Source: Paenibacillus sp. FSL R7-0337 (GTDB taxonomy: Bacteria; Bacillota; Bacilli; Paenibacillales; Paenibacillaceae). Taken from it: a stretch of 64,000 bases of DNA. The stretch lies in assembly GCF_037969875.1 (NCBI RefSeq), contig NZ_CP150218.1:372001-436000 (forward strand), in the 5' to 3' direction. Below, piece by piece: positions 16,750 to 25,720 of the stretch. Position numbers and translations under genes: made by a program. Below the pieces are notes generated by a model. The model ran no database searches and was not told the origin of the DNA. It was given only the letters and a program-made list of their open reading frames with translations. The first letter of the stretch is position 1, and each line of letters starts with the position of its first letter.

Positions 16750-18537
16750 ATGATCAAACAGCGCGTAGAGAAAGCAATTATACGTATGACCCGGTCCATG
16801 AACCTGAGAGGCAAAATTGTCCTGTTCTACGGCCTGATTGTATTCCTTCCGACGGTGCTGCTTGCTGCGGGGGCAGGCTACCTGATGCTGCAGACCGTCC
16901 GGGCCAATTATATTCTGACCATCAGGGAAGCTGTCCGCCAGAGTGCGCAGAGCATCGAGTTCCGCAAGCAGAGCTATGACCTTCTAGCTACGCGGACAGC
17001 GACAGATGGTGAATTGATCTCAAGAATAACGCGGGATTATATGGATATCACAGAACAGCTTGGCACCGTCAATTACGTGGACAGATCCTTCCTGTTTACA
17101 AGTAAATACCTTCCGGGTATTGAGAACTTTCGCATCTACCATACCAATGATACGCTGGTGCAGGACGGCGGCCTGTTGTGGAAGCCTGAGGGGCGGATGC
17201 TGTCCGGACAGCGTGAGCAAGACTGGTATGCAGAGCGGCTATCTTCTCAGGATAATCTGGTATGGACCAATGCCAAGGATGACAGGAACAAGCTTGTCGT
17301 ATCCCACAAAATCCTTGACAGCAACGGGGAGGTACACGGGCTGGTCTATCTGCTGCTGGATTATAAAAGCGTGTTCGCCGAATCCTTCGACCATCCCTTT
17401 GACGGCGCCGGGGAAATGTATATCGTTGACGGCAGCCAGCGGATCATCGCCTCCTCAGAACCGTCCGAGATCGCTACTTCGTTATCCTCCTCCTCGTTAA
17501 GTGAATACTGGGGCAGCGCTGACGGGACTACCCGGACAAACAACGGAACGGTACTGATTACGCAGGAGATCAAATCCGGCTGGCGGGTTGGCGCACTTGT
17601 GCATCTGGACCGCCTGGAGGAGCAGTCGAGACGGATTCTGTATTACATCGCAGCGGGAATTGCGTTCTTCCTGCTGCTGTCGGTTTTCCTGATCATGATT
17701 GTCCTGAAGAATATCATCTGGCGGATCCACAAGCTGGGGAACCGGATGACGGATATATCGGAAGGATACTTCGAAGTAAAGGTGAAGAACCGTGACAAGG
17801 ATGAGCTGGGTGAGCTGGAGGTGCTGTTTAACTCCATGTCCGGGCGGCTCGGAAAGCTGGTTGAAGAGCATACGGAAGCATTGCTTAAGGAGCGTGAGCA
17901 ATCCTTCCGGGCGCTGCAGGCGCAGATTAATCCGCATTTCATCTATAACTCGCTCAGCCTGATCCGCTGGCGGGCGCTGGATCTGCAGGATGAGCTGCAG
18001 GTCCGCACGATAGATGCGCTGACGACTTTTTACCGGCTGGCACTGGGCAATCGGGTCAATGTAACCCGGCTGCGCGATGAGCTGGAGCATGTGAAGGCGT
18101 ATATCGATATCCAGCAGCTCCGTTATCCGGGCCAGGTGTCGGTGGAGTGGGAGGTGGAACCGGAGATCCTTGATCTCTATACCATCAAGCTGATCCTGCA
18201 GCCGATTGTAGAGAACTGTTATCTGCATGGCGTCATTACGGCCAGGGAGCATGCTTTTATTCAGATTACGGCTGAACGTAGAGGGGATGAGCTGCGCATC
18301 CAGGTATTTGACAACGGGCAAGGAATTAGCCGGAAAAAGCTCGAAGAGATACGCGCCGGTACCTACAGCGGCAGTAAGAACGGGTTCGGCATGAACAATA
18401 TCAGGGAGCGTCTGGCGCTATATTTCGGCACCCAAGGCCGTCTTGAAATCGACAGTGCAGAAGACGAATGGACGGCGGTAACCATCCATATTCCGGTCTG
18501 CGCAGAACGTCCCGAGCTGAAGAGTAAGGAGGGGTAA
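16750..18537 (+). CDS. Sensor histidine kinase, YesM type
   Basis: A 595-residue membrane kinase. TM1 lies at about residues 22-46, an extracellular Cache-like sensor follows, TM2 is at about 294-320 and then HAMP. The phospho-acceptor is H396 in AQINPHFIYNSL, the signature of LytS/YesM kinases, and the ATPase domain has the N box ENCYLHGV and G box NGQGIS. YesM kinases beside sugar transporters sense the imported glycan or the loaded receptor. The gene follows GTGGGAGGGCCAT and is 1 base from the regulator gene. Confidence 0.94.
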   Translation: MIKQRVEKAIIRMTRSMNLRGKIVLFYGLIVFLPTVLLAAGAGYLMLQTVRANYILTIREAVRQSAQSIEFRKQSYDLLATRTATDGELISRITRDYMDITEQLGTVNYVDRSFLFTSKYLPGIENFRIYHTNDTLVQDGGLLWKPEGRMLSGQREQDWYAERLSSQDNLVWTNAKDDRNKLVVSHKILDSNGEVHGLVYLLLDYKSVFAESFDHPFDGAGEMYIVDGSQRIIASSEPSEIATSLSSSSLSEYWGSADGTTRTNNGTVLITQEIKSGWRVGALVHLDRLEEQSRRILYYIAAGIAFFLLLSVFLIMIVLKNIIWRIHKLGNRMTDISEGYFEVKVKNRDKDELGELEVLFNSMSGRLGKLVEEHTEALLKEREQSFRALQAQINPHFIYNSLSLIRWRALDLQDELQVRTIDALTTFYRLALGNRVNVTRLRDELEHVKAYIDIQQLRYPGQVSVEWEVEPEILDLYTIKLILQPIVENCYLHGVITAREHAFIQITAERRGDELRIQVFDNGQGISRKKLEEIRAGTYSGSKNGFGMNNIRERLALYFGTQGRLEIDSAEDEWTAVTIHIPVCAERPELKSKEG

Positions 18538-18538
18538 C

Positions 18539-20071
18539 ATGCGTGCATTGATTGTTGATGATGAGCCTATGCAAATTCAAGGCCTGCTCAAGCATATCCG
18601 CTGGGAGGCGCTTGGCTACAGGACGCCGCTGACCGCCCGTTCCGGGATGGAAGCGCTTAAGGTATTGCAGGAGAACAAAGTGGATGTGCTCATTACCGAT
18701 GTGGCGATGCCCGGGATGACCGGAATCGAGCTGCTCGCCAGAATTCAGGCGGATTATCCTCAGCAGCAGTCTATGCAGACGGTAATCATCAGCGGCTTCG
18801 ATGAATTTGAATTCGTGCAGGAGGCGATCCAGCTTGGGGCTAAGGCCTATGTGTTGAAGCCGGTCAAGACGGAGGAGCTGGAACAGAAGCTGGAGGCTCT
18901 CCGCACAGCAGCTGAGAAGAAAAAAAGGCTGGAGCAGGAAACCGCCCTGCTCAGGGAGAAGGTTACAGAGAGCCGGGAAGTGTTGCTGGAGCGCTTCATT
19001 AAGGATCTGACCGGAGGCTGGATTCACAGTGATGAACTGCTGGATTCATGGCGGCGTCTGCTTGATCTTCCGGCAGGAGAGTGGCAGGCTACGCTGTTCC
19101 TATTTGACTGTGACAGTCTTCACCTGCATCATAGCCATGATGCCAAGGAGCAGATTCTACTGGGTGAAGGACTGCAAAATGCGGTGAAGCTTGGGCTGGA
19201 CGGCTTCTCCGGCGCTTATATCGGGACAGCGGGAGCAGGTGAGACTGCTGTGCTGGTTCTGGAAGCGGTTCCAGAGGTGCGGGCCAGGCTGGAGAAGCAG
19301 TTAAGCTTCATACAGGAAGTGCTTCATGAACAATATAATGCTTCCGTTACGGTCGGGGTCAGCAGAGAGGCGTGCAGCTGGACGGAAATTCCGCTCCTGT
19401 ATAAAGAGGTGCGGCATATAATTGCCGATGCACGGCTTGCCGCATACGGGCAGATTGCATACTGTGACCGGCATCTGTTGAACGAATATCACGACTTCCG
19501 GCTGCGTGAGGAGTATATTCCGGAGATCGTCAGGCTGCTGGAGCTTGGGGAGAACAGCAAGGCGTTCGGCATGGGACTGCTCAGCGAGCTGGCGCGCAAG
19601 CTTAAGCGGAATCAGGACACGGATACCGAAACGAACATTCGGATGTGGCAGCGCTTAATTGACTGCAACGGAGTGGAGGAAGTGCGGAAGGCCGTTCTGG
19701 AATATCTCGCCCATTATACACAGCATAAGCAGAAGGAGCAGACTACGCAGCAGCACCATCTGATCCAGCAGGTACGGCAGCATCTGGCCGCACATCTGCA
19801 GGAGAATCTGACGGTGAAGCAGCTGGCCGGGCTGTACCATCTCAATTCAAGCTATTTAAGCGTGCTGTTCAAAAAAGAAACAGGCCAGACGATCTCCGAA
19901 TATGTCCAGGAAACACGCATGAATAAGGCCAAGGAGTTGCTCCGTGATCCTGGCATCAAGGTGTATGAAGTGGCGGAGCAGGTAGGGTTTCAGACGGCGG
20001 CTTATTTCACCTTTCTTTTCAAAAAGACCACGGGTACCACCCCGCAAGAGTATAGAGATTACTATTACTAG
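18539..20071 (+). CDS. Response regulator, YesN type (receiver plus AraC DNA-binding)
   Basis: A 510-residue response regulator. The receiver domain (about 1-120) carries the phospho-acceptor D54 in LITDVAMPGM, and the pocket residues DDE and K are present. A long variable middle region (about 140-390) follows, and the AraC double helix-turn-helix is at about 405-508 (LNSSYLSVLFKKETGQTISEY, then FTFLFKKTTGTTPQEYR). Ribosome-binding site AAGGAGG directly precedes the ATG. It is partner to the YesM-like kinase and most likely activates the transporter and GH2 genes. Confidence 0.94.
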   Translation: MRALIVDDEPMQIQGLLKHIRWEALGYRTPLTARSGMEALKVLQENKVDVLITDVAMPGMTGIELLARIQADYPQQQSMQTVIISGFDEFEFVQEAIQLGAKAYVLKPVKTEELEQKLEALRTAAEKKKRLEQETALLREKVTESREVLLERFIKDLTGGWIHSDELLDSWRRLLDLPAGEWQATLFLFDCDSLHLHHSHDAKEQILLGEGLQNAVKLGLDGFSGAYIGTAGAGETAVLVLEAVPEVRARLEKQLSFIQEVLHEQYNASVTVGVSREACSWTEIPLLYKEVRHIIADARLAAYGQIAYCDRHLLNEYHDFRLREEYIPEIVRLLELGENSKAFGMGLLSELARKLKRNQDTDTETNIRMWQRLIDCNGVEEVRKAVLEYLAHYTQHKQKEQTTQQHHLIQQVRQHLAAHLQENLTVKQLAGLYHLNSSYLSVLFKKETGQTISEYVQETRMNKAKELLRDPGIKVYEVAEQVGFQTAAYFTFLFKKTTGTTPQEYRDYYY

Positions 20072-20082
20072 GAGTGATAATA

Positions 20083-22893
20083 GTGCTGTCAAAGATCAGC
20101 CTTGAAGGCGAATGGAAGCTGCAGCTGGAAGAGAAGAGGAAGGGACTGGTAGTACCTTTTACCGATGTAATTATGCTGCCGGGAACTACCTCTTACGCCC
20201 GCAAAGGGCCGAAGAATGAGGAAATTCTGGTAGGCGCTCTGACGGATGAATATCTGTTCGAAGGACCGGTCTGGTATTCCAGAGAGGTTGTGATTCCGGA
20301 AGAACTGGCGGGGAAGCACTGCTGCTTATATCTGGAACGTACAAGGCTTACCACCCTCTGGGTGGACGATGTGGAGATCGGCAGGCGTGACAGCCTGAAT
20401 ACTCCACATGTATATGAGTTGCCGCTTCTGCAGCCCGGGAGTCATACGCTTACGATCCGGGTTAACAACACCGGCTATCCGACCAAAGGCGGGCATATGA
20501 CCTCGCCGGATACCCAGACCAACTGGAACGGGATTACCGGCCGGATGGAGCTGCAGTTCTATGGGGAAGCCCGGATTAGCGGCATCAGGCTGGAGTCTGA
20601 TTTGCCTGCACGTTCGGTGCGGATCTCGGCAACGCTGGAGAGCATGCAAGGTGCTACACTCGCGGTATCTGCCAGTAGCTTCAATAGCGAGACAACACAT
20701 TCCGCAGAGGAACAGGAATATGTCATCGCACCAGGTCCGTTCACTATAGACTATTCACTGGGTCAGGGTGCGCTGCTGTGGAGTGAATTCGCTCCCAATC
20801 TGTATACTGTCACCCTTGTTCTCATGGGCAGCGATGGAATTCCCGTGGATCGGCAGGTGGTGATCTTTGGGCTTAAGTCATTCCGGGCCGAAGGCGATAA
20901 GTTCACCATTAACGGCGAGCAGACCTTCCTGCGCGGCAAACATGACGGCCTGATCTTCCCGCTTACCGGCTATGCTCCGACTGACGCCCGAGAGTGGGTA
21001 CGGATTCTGGGTATTGCGAAATCTTACGGCATTAACCATTACCGCTTCCATACCTGCTGCCCGCCGGAAGCTGCGTTCACCGCTGCGGATCTGCTTGGAA
21101 TATACATGCAGCCGGAGCTGCCGTTCTGGGGCACGATTACAGTAGAGACGGACGAAGGGCATAATCAGGCGGAGCAGGATTATCTGATCAGCGAAGGATA
21201 TGCCATCCTGCGGGAGTTCGGCAATCATCCATCCTTCGTGATGATGTCACTGGGCAACGAGCTGTGGGGCAGTAAGGAGCGGATTGATTCCTTCCTTGCA
21301 GATTATAAAGCGTTCGATGACCGACCGCTCTACACTCAAGGCTCCAACAACCATCAGTGGGTCCCGGAAGTGCTGGAGCATGATGACTTCTTCAGCGGCG
21401 TACGCTTCACACGCGATCGGCTATTCAGAGGGTCATATGCCATGTGCGATGCTCCGCTCGGCCATGTCCAGACCTCACTGCCAGGTACAATGAAGGATTA
21501 CGACGACGAGATTGTTCCGCCGGGCTTTGGGAGCGGTGAAGCCGGGTCTGCTGAAGCAGGCGGTGAGATCCTGATCCAGTACGGTACCGGAGCCAAGGCA
21601 GTACAATCCGACGGTGAATCCGGTGAATGGATACCGCAGGTTCCGGTAATTTCGCATGAGATTGGCCAGTATGCTACGTTTCCGGATTTCGAGGAGATCG
21701 GGAAGTACACAGGCCCGCTGAAGGCCGGGAACTTCGTCATCTTCCGCGAACGGCTGGAGAGTAAGGGGCTTGGCCATCTGGCCGATGCATACTTCCGAAG
21801 CTCGGGCCAGCTCGCTGTCGCTTGCTACAAAGAAGAGCTTGAGGCTGCCTTCCGTTCCCGCCGGCTAGCGGGGTTCCAGCTTCTGGATCTCCAGGACTTC
21901 AGCGGCCAGGGTACAGCACTCGTCGGTGTTCTGGATGCCTTCATGGATTCCAAGGGGCTGATTAGCCCGGAAGAGTGGCGGACCTTCTGTAATGATGCAG
22001 TACTGCTGGCAAGATTCCCTAAGTATAACTACGCCGCCCGGGAGACCTTCGAGGCCCATGTGGAGCTGAGCTGCTTCCGCAGCGGTATGCCGGATGCCAT
22101 CGAGCTTCACTGGGAACTCGCGGTTGAAGGAGGAGTTCGGACAACGGGCTCAGCCGGAGCCTTTATTCCTGCCGGAACCCACTACATTGACATTTGTGAT
22201 CTGGCGGTTGAGCTTCCGGCGGTGGACCGGATGAGCCGTGCGGAGCTGGCGCTCCGGGTTCAAGGAAGTGATATCCGTAAGAGCTACGACTTGTGGATAT
22301 ATCCTGAGCAGAGCGATAACCCGCTTGAAGCTGAAGGCATCCATGTGTTCACAGAGCTGTCTGAGAAGGCAGTCTCCCTGCTGGAGCAAGGCGGCAACGT
22401 GCTGCTGCTGCCGGAACCGCAGTCGGTTCAGAACGGAATTGAAGGCTATTATTGTACGGATTTCTGGTGCTACCCGATGTTCCGCTCGATCTCGGAGAGC
22501 ATGAACCGTCCGGTTCCAATTGGTACAATGGGCCTGCTGATCGATAACCGGCATCCGGTGCTGCGCGATTTCCCGAGCGAGGCGCATTCCACTTATCCTT
22601 GGTGGACTATCGTGGAGCATTCCAAATCGCTTATCATGGACGAGGCGGACCGCAGCTGGAATCCTATCGTACAGACCATCGATAATTTCGAGCGTAACCA
22701 CAAGCTGAGTTTTCTCACGGAGTGCCGTGTAGGTAACGGTAACCTGCTGTTGTGTGCACTAGACGCCGCTAAGGTAAGCGCAACTCTTGAAGGCAGACAA
22801 TTCTTGACCAGTATAGCCGGTTATATGAATTCTACTGATTTCAAGCCCCAGTACCAGGCAACGATTGAAGAGCTTCAGGCATTGATTCGCTAA
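20083..22893 (+). CDS. Glycoside hydrolase family 2
   Basis: A 936-residue protein without signal peptide, so it acts in the cytoplasm on imported oligosaccharides. The GTG at 20083 is chosen because AGGAG ends 8 bases before it; the earlier GTG at 20074 overlaps that site. The order is an N-terminal jelly roll (about 1-170), an Ig-like domain, a TIM barrel with acid/base E393 in LGNELWG and nucleophile E526 in SHEIGQY, then a C-terminal extension of about 350 residues including an amidotransferase-like segment. The family includes beta-galactosidases, beta-mannosidases and beta-glucuronidases; the exact activity cannot be set here. It is the last gene of the regulated carbohydrate locus. Confidence 0.88.
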   Translation: MLSKISLEGEWKLQLEEKRKGLVVPFTDVIMLPGTTSYARKGPKNEEILVGALTDEYLFEGPVWYSREVVIPEELAGKHCCLYLERTRLTTLWVDDVEIGRRDSLNTPHVYELPLLQPGSHTLTIRVNNTGYPTKGGHMTSPDTQTNWNGITGRMELQFYGEARISGIRLESDLPARSVRISATLESMQGATLAVSASSFNSETTHSAEEQEYVIAPGPFTIDYSLGQGALLWSEFAPNLYTVTLVLMGSDGIPVDRQVVIFGLKSFRAEGDKFTINGEQTFLRGKHDGLIFPLTGYAPTDAREWVRILGIAKSYGINHYRFHTCCPPEAAFTAADLLGIYMQPELPFWGTITVETDEGHNQAEQDYLISEGYAILREFGNHPSFVMMSLGNELWGSKERIDSFLADYKAFDDRPLYTQGSNNHQWVPEVLEHDDFFSGVRFTRDRLFRGSYAMCDAPLGHVQTSLPGTMKDYDDEIVPPGFGSGEAGSAEAGGEILIQYGTGAKAVQSDGESGEWIPQVPVISHEIGQYATFPDFEEIGKYTGPLKAGNFVIFRERLESKGLGHLADAYFRSSGQLAVACYKEELEAAFRSRRLAGFQLLDLQDFSGQGTALVGVLDAFMDSKGLISPEEWRTFCNDAVLLARFPKYNYAARETFEAHVELSCFRSGMPDAIELHWELAVEGGVRTTGSAGAFIPAGTHYIDICDLAVELPAVDRMSRAELALRVQGSDIRKSYDLWIYPEQSDNPLEAEGIHVFTELSEKAVSLLEQGGNVLLLPEPQSVQNGIEGYYCTDFWCYPMFRSISESMNRPVPIGTMGLLIDNRHPVLRDFPSEAHSTYPWWTIVEHSKSLIMDEADRSWNPIVQTIDNFERNHKLSFLTECRVGNGNLLLCALDAAKVSATLEGRQFLTSIAGYMNSTDFKPQYQATIEELQALIR

Positions 22894-22903
22894 CAGACTT
22901 GAT

Positions 22904-22950
22904 AGAGCTGTCTCTAAGCCGTGAAGCGGCTATTGGGGCAGCTCTTTATT
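22904..22950 (+). terminator. Terminator after the GH2 gene
   Basis: AGAGCTG at 22904 pairs with CAGCTCT at 22939, with an inner AAGCCG/CGGCT pair, and is followed by TTTATTTA. It closes the carbohydrate operon. Confidence 0.8.
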
Positions 22951-23106
22951 TAGATATTACTTCAGAATTCATATGCTTCGCGCTATAAATATTCCTTCTA
23001 TAGAAAACAACCGATGAAATTGACTACATAGATTGTTAAGCTTCAGTATGGTATTGTTATTTTCGAGCTTTTGAGATCTAGTAATCTAGTTATACCGGAG
23101 GGAAAT

Positions 23107-23427
23107 ATGGATATTATTGAATTTCAGCAATGGGTTAAGGAATATTATAAGAATCGCAACTGGTCAGACTTGGATATCTTTGTCCGTATTGGATTTCTTG
23201 CTGAGGAAACCGGGGAGGTAGCTCGTGCAATTCGTGCACTGGAGATTGGCAGGGATCGTCCAGATGAGGTTGCAGGTACATTTCTAGAGAAAAAATCTGA
23301 ATTAACAGAAGAACTTGGAGATGTTTTAGGAAATCTCATTGTGATCGCAAATAAATATGATATATCGCTTGAAGATATCCTAATATCACATAAACAAAAG
23401 CTTCAGGCACGTTACGCAGAAAATTAA
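23107..23427 (+). CDS. MazG-like nucleotide pyrophosphohydrolase
   Basis: A 106-residue all-helical protein of the MazG superfamily. The metal-binding EExxE motif is at E33, E34 and E37 (LAEETGEVARAI), and the second half is EELGDVLGNLIVIANKY. Such enzymes cleave NTPs, often non-canonical ones, to NMP and pyrophosphate. The ATG at 23107 follows GGAGGG; an upstream in-frame start has no ribosome site. The gene and its flanks are clearly more AT-rich than neighbours, and it stands alone between a carbohydrate operon and a LysR/SDR pair, which suggests separate acquisition. A tRNA-like and hairpin-rich stretch follows it. Confidence 0.82.
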   Translation: MDIIEFQQWVKEYYKNRNWSDLDIFVRIGFLAEETGEVARAIRALEIGRDRPDEVAGTFLEKKSELTEELGDVLGNLIVIANKYDISLEDILISHKQKLQARYAEN

Positions 23428-23437
23428 AATAAACAAT

Positions 23438-23571
23438 GGTAGATGGCTGAATTGGCAGATGGATTTATTCCTCTTCCAGGAGGGGCAGTCTAAGCTGCTG
23501 CAATTAAGCAAACCATATGTACCTTAACCAGGCGTGCACGGCAAACTCTCAGCGTGCAATGGGTTAAGGTA
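23438..23571 (+). other. tRNA-like fragment and stem-loop after mazG
   Basis: Bases 23444-23459 (TGGCTGAATTGGCAGA) match the D-arm region of bacterial tRNA-Leu, but no acceptable anticodon arm, T arm or CCA end follows, so this is at most a tRNA remnant. Further on, TACCTTAACC (23520-23529) pairs perfectly with GGTTAAGGTA (23562-23571), and inside it TGCACG (23535-23540) pairs with CGTGCA (23553-23558). There is no T run, so it is not an ordinary terminator. It could be a small structured RNA or the scar of an inserted element. Confidence 0.4.
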
Positions 23572-23591
23572 TTAATGGTTTAGGGTATTAC

Positions 23592-24485
23592 TTACAAGTT
23601 TAAGTCGGATACTTCTCTACTCTGCTGAATATACTCCATGAACCTTTTGGAGGCGGGGGACAGATAATGGTCCCGTCGCCATTGCAGGCCCACTTCCCAT
23701 TCCCAGCCCGGTTCCTGGATGGGAATCCAGACCAGACCGTCAAGCATCAGTCCCAGCGTCTGTGGAAGTACGGATACGCCGAGCCCGGCTTTGATGAAGC
23801 CGGCCACAGTAATCAGATCCTCAGCATAATAGGTAGAGGCCAGCTCGAAATTAGTATTTTGGAAGAGGGAGGTGATTGTGTTCTTGAGTCCACAATTCGT
23901 TTTCAGTCCTACAAACGGCTCACCTGACAGCTCGAACAGACTCAGCGAGGAACGCGCTGCGAACCGGTGGGAGCTGGAGACCACAATATAAATCGGTAAT
24001 CTGCGAAACACCATCCATTCCTTATTCTCCGCCGTAGTCTCTCTGGACGTAATCAGCATATCCGAGGTCCCGTTATCCAGCGCTTCGTCGATATCCCCGT
24101 GATTCCCCTGATACAGATCGAACCGTACCTTCGGATGATCTGCCTGATAGTCTCTGATAAGCGATGGGATCAGGTCCACGCCAAGAATATTCAGATAAGA
24201 CAGATGAACGGTTCCACTGTCCGCATTGGACGACTCCTCAATCTCCCGCACCCCATTCCCGATATTGCGCAGCGCTTCTTCGACCCGCGAACTGAACATA
24301 ACCCCATAGCGGTTTAACTGGACATTGCGGCCCTTACGCTCGAATAAAGGAACCCCCAGCTCACTTTCCAGTTTGGAAATCGCATGGCTCAAGGCAGGCT
24401 GCGTAATTCGCAGCGCTTTGGACGCAGAGGTCATATGCTCAAGCCGGGCTACGGTCAGAAAATACTCCAATTGTGTAAGCTCCAT
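23592..24485 (-). CDS. LysR-family transcriptional regulator
   Basis: A 297-residue LysR regulator. The N-terminal winged helix-turn-helix (residues 1-60: MELTQLEYFLTVARLEHMT, then SHAISKLESELGVPLFERKGR) is unmistakable, followed by a periplasmic-binding-like effector domain. It is divergent from the SDR gene 164 bases away and probably controls it. The effector is unknown. Confidence 0.93.
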   Translation of the reverse strand: MELTQLEYFLTVARLEHMTSASKALRITQPALSHAISKLESELGVPLFERKGRNVQLNRYGVMFSSRVEEALRNIGNGVREIEESSNADSGTVHLSYLNILGVDLIPSLIRDYQADHPKVRFDLYQGNHGDIDEALDNGTSDMLITSRETTAENKEWMVFRRLPIYIVVSSSHRFAARSSLSLFELSGEPFVGLKTNCGLKNTITSLFQNTNFELASTYYAEDLITVAGFIKAGLGVSVLPQTLGLMLDGLVWIPIQEPGWEWEVGLQWRRDHYLSPASKRFMEYIQQSREVSDLNL

Positions 24486-24514
24486 GCAGACAGACAGCTC
24501 CCTTTATATATTAA

Positions 24515-24543
24515 TATTATTCATGAATTTAATGAAAATAATA
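24515..24543. promoter_or_regulatory. Inverted repeat in the LysR/SDR divergent region
   Basis: TATTATTCAT (24515-24524) and ATGAAAATAATA (24532-24543) form an AT-rich dyad 30 bases upstream of the LysR start. LysR proteins usually bind such T-N11-A type dyads to repress themselves and activate the divergent gene. The assignment is by position. Confidence 0.45.
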
Positions 24544-24648
24544 AATTAGACGCTCATATTAATCAAGTCTAATATATACATATAGACCTTAGGGCGGCTG
24601 GACTTCCAGCCTATCCTGAGGAATCCCTAATGAAAAGAGGCTGTAACG

Positions 24649-25443
24649 ATGGCTATAACTTATGCTAGTCCGCTGACAGAATACGAAGGTAAAAGAATCC
24701 TGGTAACAGGCGGTACCAAGGGAATGGGACAGGCAATCGCTGCCCGGTTCACAGCGGCAGGCGCTGAAGTTATGACTACTGCCCGGACACTTCCGGCGGA
24801 AGGGCCCGCTTCTGATTTGTTCGTCCAGGCCGATCTGTCCACGCCCGAAGGCGTGGAGCGGGTCATTGCTGCAGTCAAGGCCCGGTTCGGGCGGATCGAC
24901 ATTCTGGTGAATAACGCTGGCGGCAGCTCAACACCAGCTGGGGGATTTCTCGCAGCATCCGATGAACACTGGATGGATGCGCTGAATCTGAACCTGCTGG
25001 CAGCTGTGCGGCTGGACCGGGGGCTGATCCCGCTCATGCTGGAGCAGGGCAAGGGAGTCATCATCCACATCTCTTCCATTCAAAGAGTGATGCCGCTGAT
25101 CGAATCGACCATCCCCTATGCAGCCGCCAAAGCTGCTTTAAGCAGTTACAGCAAGAGCTTATCTAAGGAATTCTCTCCGAAGGGTATCCGGGTGAACCGG
25201 GTCGCGCCGGGCTTCATTCAAACCGAAGCAACCGGGGACTTCTTGAAGAGTATCGCGGAGGTGACAGGCAGCGTAGAAAGTGCGCTGCAATCGGTAATGG
25301 ACGCGCTGGGCGGCATTCCCATCGGACGCCCCGGCTTCCCTGAGGAGGTGGGCGAGCTGGTGGCCTTCCTCGCTTCCGAACGCGCAGCCTCCATTACGGG
25401 TGCTGAGTACGTGATTGACGGGGGAACTGTACCTACGGTGTAA
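24649..25443 (+). CDS. Short-chain dehydrogenase/reductase
   Basis: A 264-residue classical SDR. The NAD(P)-binding motif is TGGTKGMG (residues 20-27), NNAGG is at 88-92, and the catalytic S142 or S143 lies before Y157 and K161 in PYAAAKAAL. The C-terminal FLASERAASITGAEYVIDGG segment is standard for the family. It reduces a carbonyl or oxidises an alcohol of unknown identity. It is divergent from the LysR gene and ends at a terminator. Confidence 0.92.
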   Translation: MAITYASPLTEYEGKRILVTGGTKGMGQAIAARFTAAGAEVMTTARTLPAEGPASDLFVQADLSTPEGVERVIAAVKARFGRIDILVNNAGGSSTPAGGFLAASDEHWMDALNLNLLAAVRLDRGLIPLMLEQGKGVIIHISSIQRVMPLIESTIPYAAAKAALSSYSKSLSKEFSPKGIRVNRVAPGFIQTEATGDFLKSIAEVTGSVESALQSVMDALGGIPIGRPGFPEEVGELVAFLASERAASITGAEYVIDGGTVPTV

Positions 25444-25488
25444 GTTGAAGCTGACTGTAGGCTCTGCTTAAACTAACTCTACCATTTA

Positions 25489-25535
25489 GAACAGTCGGTT
25501 CAGCCATTTTTGGCTGAGCAGCTGTTCATTTTTTG
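25489..25535 (+). terminator. Terminator after the SDR gene
   Basis: GAACAG and CTGTTC enclose an inner TTCAGCCA/TGGCTGAG stem, followed by ATTTTTTG. Confidence 0.88.
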
Positions 25536-25540
25536 TTTTC

Positions 25541-25600
25541 TGTTGACAACAGCGGCCGGAAGTCCAAATGTTCACCGCAGCGACGACCAAGCTTCAAGTT
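25541..25600. repeat. Dispersed repeat element, copy 2
   Basis: This is the second copy of the element at 7975-8036. It has the same CTGTTGAC start, CAGCGGCCGGAAGTCC core and GACGACCAAGCTTC end. Unlike copy 1, it contains an extra short hairpin (CTGTTG and CAACAG) at its left end and lacks the long inverted-repeat partner. It sits between the SDR terminator and the response-regulator promoter. Confidence 0.75.
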
Positions 25601-25633
25601 GTAATGTAAGTTGTAATAATTCTTTATCTTTTC

Positions 25634-25676
25634 TTTAGATTTGGTTTAGACTGGATTAAGAATGGCAGGCTATAGT
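25634..25676 (+). promoter_or_regulatory. Response-regulator operator and promoter
   Basis: Three direct repeats, TTTAGA at 25634, TTTAGA at 25645 and TTAAGA at 25656, are spaced by exactly 11 bases, the helical repeat used by OmpR/PhoB-type regulators. TATAGT at 25671-25676 is a likely -10 element, with the repeats covering the -35 region. This suggests positive autoregulation of the two-component operon. Confidence 0.6.
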
Positions 25677-25720
25677 TACAAAGAGCGCGGCTTGCATGAC
25701 AAGATAGAGGGGGATTCACC

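Noticed and set aside
17497..18321. 274-codon minus-strand open frame inside the YesM-type kinase gene
   Set aside because: It lies wholly within a well-supported gene on the other strand and encodes no recognisable domain.
23438..23520. Intact tRNA-Leu gene
   Set aside because: Only the D-arm region matches; anticodon arm, T arm, acceptor pairing and CCA end are missing.
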